From contig CAJXNF010000111.1 of the NCBI GenBank assembly GCA_913056375.1, forward strand, positions 1 to 8,180: a DNA stretch of 8,180 nucleotides, read 5' to 3'. This DNA comes from an uncultured Pseudomonadota bacterium. Lineage in GTDB: Bacteria; SAR324; NAC60-12. The stretch's first letter is position 1. Every line of letters begins with the position of its first letter. Position numbers and translations under genes: made by a program. Positions 6,263-8,180 of the stretch are shown piece by piece. Under the pieces are notes generated by a model that was not told where the DNA came from, made no database searches, and saw only the letters and a list, made by a program, of their open reading frames with translations.

Positions 6263-7566
6263 TGGCTGCCAAATTCTGGGCTCATTGGTCCCTCACTGAT
6301 TCCTCCGCTTATCTTGGATTCTTCATCTATGCTCTCTTCGTATTCAGCACCTTTAGCATTGCCGGATCTGAAGCCTCCATCTTCTTCATTTACCTGATCA
6401 GCCTTTGGCGATTTATTCGAAAGAAGGGGTTGGGCTACAAGCATTGGCTTATCTGGCCCGTCATCATTTACATGAATTTGACTGTCTTGAGCGGTTATTT
6501 CAACGGATACCCTGGGATTGATCATCTTTTCTCAGCTCAAACAAACTGGCGTCTACTCCTGCCTTTTGTACTAGCCATTGCAATTTTAGAAATCGATCAA
6601 CAGAAACTCATACGATTTCTATTTGTACCCCTCTTAATGGTCTCGCTCTATGGAATCATTCAGTACTTCACTGGGGCAGACTGGCTTCGCTCACCGGAAA
6701 GAAGACTGACTACCCTTTATTACACGGCCACTGATGGTACCCAGTTTTTTCATGGAAAAGGCAATTTCACTCATCATTTGACATACGGTGGCTATTTACT
6801 ATTGCTCTTCCCCCTCTTCTCCCTTCTCGCAACAGTGAAGGACCTTTCTATCAAATGGCGATGGTTTTATGGACTTGGCAGCGTGGTGATGCTTGCTGGG
6901 GCAATATCATCTTTGGGACGCAGCATTTGGCTAGGTATTTTGATGGTGTTTTGGATTTGGTTGTTTCGAATTTCAAAAATTCTTGGGATTGTTTCCTTAG
7001 TAATTGGGCTGGGATTAGGTGGCTGGATTGCTCAACAGGTACTCAGTGGAGAGACCAAAAATTGGCAAATTAGAGATAACGCTTTGGTTCAGCGACTCAC
7101 CAGCGCAGTAGACGTGGCAGCTAACAAAGATAGATTGTTGATGTGGGATTCAGGTGTTCAGGGAATACAAGACCATCTACTTTGGGGGATTGGTTATGGC
7201 AATGACAAGAATGTCATGGATCGATACCGGATACCTTTAGCTGAAAAAAACAATCATCGTTTTAACAACAGTGCCAGCGCAGGAGTGCACAACATCTACC
7301 TGCAAACATGGCTAAACTACGGAATCATCGGCTTTTTCGCGTACTTAGGTATCCTCTTTGGCTTTTTGTTGACCTGTATCCTTTCATTGAGAAAAGTAGC
7401 ATCCTCAAGTTGGGAAGGTGCGATTTTCTGGGGTGCTCTCGCTGGAGTTTCCGGCTTTATGGTCGCTGGCGTCTTTGAAAATAACTTTCGGGATGGAGAA
7501 GTTCAGACTGCCTTCTTAATGTTGATGGGATTAGTACTTCATCAGGTTTATCGTTTGAGAAACTAG
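6262..7566 (+). CDS. O-antigen ligase / Wzy_C family polytopic membrane protein
   Basis: Integral inner-membrane protein of 434 aa with roughly ten to twelve hydrophobic segments, of the O-antigen ligase/polymerase (Wzy_C, WaaL-like) family. Such proteins transfer undecaprenyl-linked glycans onto lipid A-core, polymerise O-units, or glycosylate proteins on the periplasmic side. The key evidence is HN-x9-G-x-x-G at residues 343-357 (HNIYLQTWLNYGIIG), an exact match to the conserved WaaL periplasmic-loop motif with its essential His (H343). An Arg in SSLGRSIWLG (R220) matches the conserved Arg after a membrane helix. The large loop also holds WDSGVQGIQDHLLWGIGYGN, typical of the family. The ATG at 6262 shares one base with the slt stop. 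A GAGG at 6248-6251 lies 10 nt upstream of it, or 7 nt upstream of a TTG at 6259 that would add one Met, so the start is ambiguous by one codon. No glycan cluster is visible here, so ligase, polymerase or protein O-oligosaccharyltransferase cannot be told apart. Confidence 0.9.
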   Translation: MAAKFWAHWSLTDSSAYLGFFIYALFVFSTFSIAGSEASIFFIYLISLWRFIRKKGLGYKHWLIWPVIIYMNLTVLSGYFNGYPGIDHLFSAQTNWRLLLPFVLAIAILEIDQQKLIRFLFVPLLMVSLYGIIQYFTGADWLRSPERRLTTLYYTATDGTQFFHGKGNFTHHLTYGGYLLLLFPLFSLLATVKDLSIKWRWFYGLGSVVMLAGAISSLGRSIWLGILMVFWIWLFRISKILGIVSLVIGLGLGGWIAQQVLSGETKNWQIRDNALVQRLTSAVDVAANKDRLLMWDSGVQGIQDHLLWGIGYGNDKNVMDRYRIPLAEKNNHRFNNSASAGVHNIYLQTWLNYGIIGFFAYLGILFGFLLTCILSLRKVASSSWEGAIFWGALAGVSGFMVAGVFENNFRDGEVQTAFLMLMGLVLHQVYRLRN

Positions 7567-7573
7567 AAATCAC

Positions 7574-7602
7574 TTGCTTTTCTGGAAAATCTACCATATT
7601 TT
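7574..7602 (+). promoter_or_regulatory. Possible sigma70-type promoter for tRNA-Phe
   Basis: TTGCTT (7574-7579) and TATTTT (7597-7602) are separated by exactly 17 nt and lie about 30 nt upstream of the tRNA 5' end, in the 64-nt gap after the ligase-family gene. The -35 matches the consensus at three of six positions and the -10 at four of six. The region is AT-rich, so chance matches are likely; an AT-only inverted repeat (GAAAAT at 7585-7590, ATTTTC at 7598-7603) overlaps it. Confidence 0.3.
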
Positions 7603-7630
7603 CTCAGGTTTCTATCAATTCCCTCCTAAC

Positions 7631-7706
<76 letters not shown>

Positions 7707-8180
7707 GTATATACCTTGGTTTGCTGGCTTCGAGACAGTCCCCGCTCAAGTAAAATGGCGTAACAGAGGCGTAGTAATCTTTACGCATCCCCTCACTCAT
7801 CTCCTAGTCAATTTTGCTCATCAATCGATTATTAATCGTAATCCAGACAGGATCTGTCGCCATCTTATACCTTCTGCAAAAGTTGTCTCTACCTGTTACA
7901 CCTAACATCTGCTCAAGATGTCCAGAATCACCATTAGGCGGCTTTTGCTCAGGGCTAGTAAACGTTCAAAATTTTTGACCACACCTCATCAGCCCTTTTC
8001 GAAGCTCACAGTCCGTACTCGTATCACAACTCCTGATCCAGCTTGGATGTAACGATTCAGCACAGGTATTTGCTGGTTCATCTCGATGGATTCCTGACCC
8101 TACAGGTTGTCGATTTACCAGGTGGTTCCTGGGAGGTCTTTGTGGGGTGACTTCCTGACCACAATCAAATCTAGACCACT
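7707..8180. other. Gene-free stretch downstream of tRNA-Phe
   Basis: About 470 nt with no convincing coding region; stops interrupt all frames and open stretches are about 50 codons or less once frames starting inside the tRNA are discounted. Visible structure includes a perfect hairpin ACATCT-GCTCA-AGATGT at 7905-7921, an inverted pair GCGTAA (7758-7763) / TTACGC (7781-7786) with a second direct GGCGTA at 7768-7773, a 9-bp direct repeat TTCCTGACC at 8091-8099 and 8152-8160, and a small inverted repeat CCAGG-TGGTT-CCTGG at 8118-8132. None has a terminator-like T-run. It may be intergenic DNA, a decayed element or an uncharacterised RNA; I cannot assign a function. Confidence 0.6.

Noticed and set aside
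6244..6525. 93-aa - strand frame opposite the ligase-family gene
   Set aside because: Shadow of a membrane-protein gene: antisense of hydrophobic codons gives the charged composition seen; no supporting signals.
7918..8052. 44-aa Arg-rich + strand frame after the tRNA
   Set aside because: Short, no ribosome site and no recognisable family; the frame stops repeatedly afterwards. It could be a relic but cannot be supported.

Overview
The window looks like a piece of a Gram-negative bacterial chromosome. It encodes a periplasmic lytic transglycosylase with a signal peptide, an O-antigen-ligase-type membrane protein and a complete zinc-type ABC importer, all of which fit a cell with an outer membrane. 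By eye, base composition is moderate and slightly AT-leaning, coding density is high, and several genes overlap or nearly abut. The sequence alone does not fix the species. An uncultured marine or deltaproteobacteria-like lineage is possible, but that is a guess.

Layout. (1) Positions 1-2179, + strand: the 3' part of znuA (metal-binding protein, cut by the window edge inside its His-rich loop), then znuC (ATPase) and znuB (permease), a tightly packed high-affinity Zn(II) (possibly Mn(II)) import operon. (2) Positions 2195-3980, - strand, converging on znuB: an unrecognised 207-aa protein gene, followed by an alanine racemase gene (alr) whose longest reading frame overlaps it by 77 nt. (3) Positions 3981-4099: a short divergent intergenic region with nested inverted repeats. 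(4) Positions 4100-7566, + strand: a 720-aa soluble lytic murein transglycosylase (Slt) and, overlapping it by one base (TGATG), a polytopic Wzy_C/O-antigen-ligase family protein. (5) Positions 7631-7706: tRNA-Phe(GAA) with an encoded CCA. (6) Positions 7707-8180: about 470 nt with no convincing gene.

Functionally most of the window concerns the cell envelope. Alr supplies D-alanine for peptidoglycan, Slt cleaves peptidoglycan, the ligase-family protein probably joins or polymerises surface glycans, and ZnuABC brings metal across the inner membrane. The genes are recognisable housekeeping types and I do not see a clear new multi-gene system. The points most worth a second look are the perfect 18-bp repeat array coding the ZnuA His loop, the translational coupling of a murein hydrolase to an O-antigen-ligase-like protein, the unknown gene overlapping alr with the long Alr N-terminal extension, and the repeat-bearing gene-free stretch downstream of tRNA-Phe.
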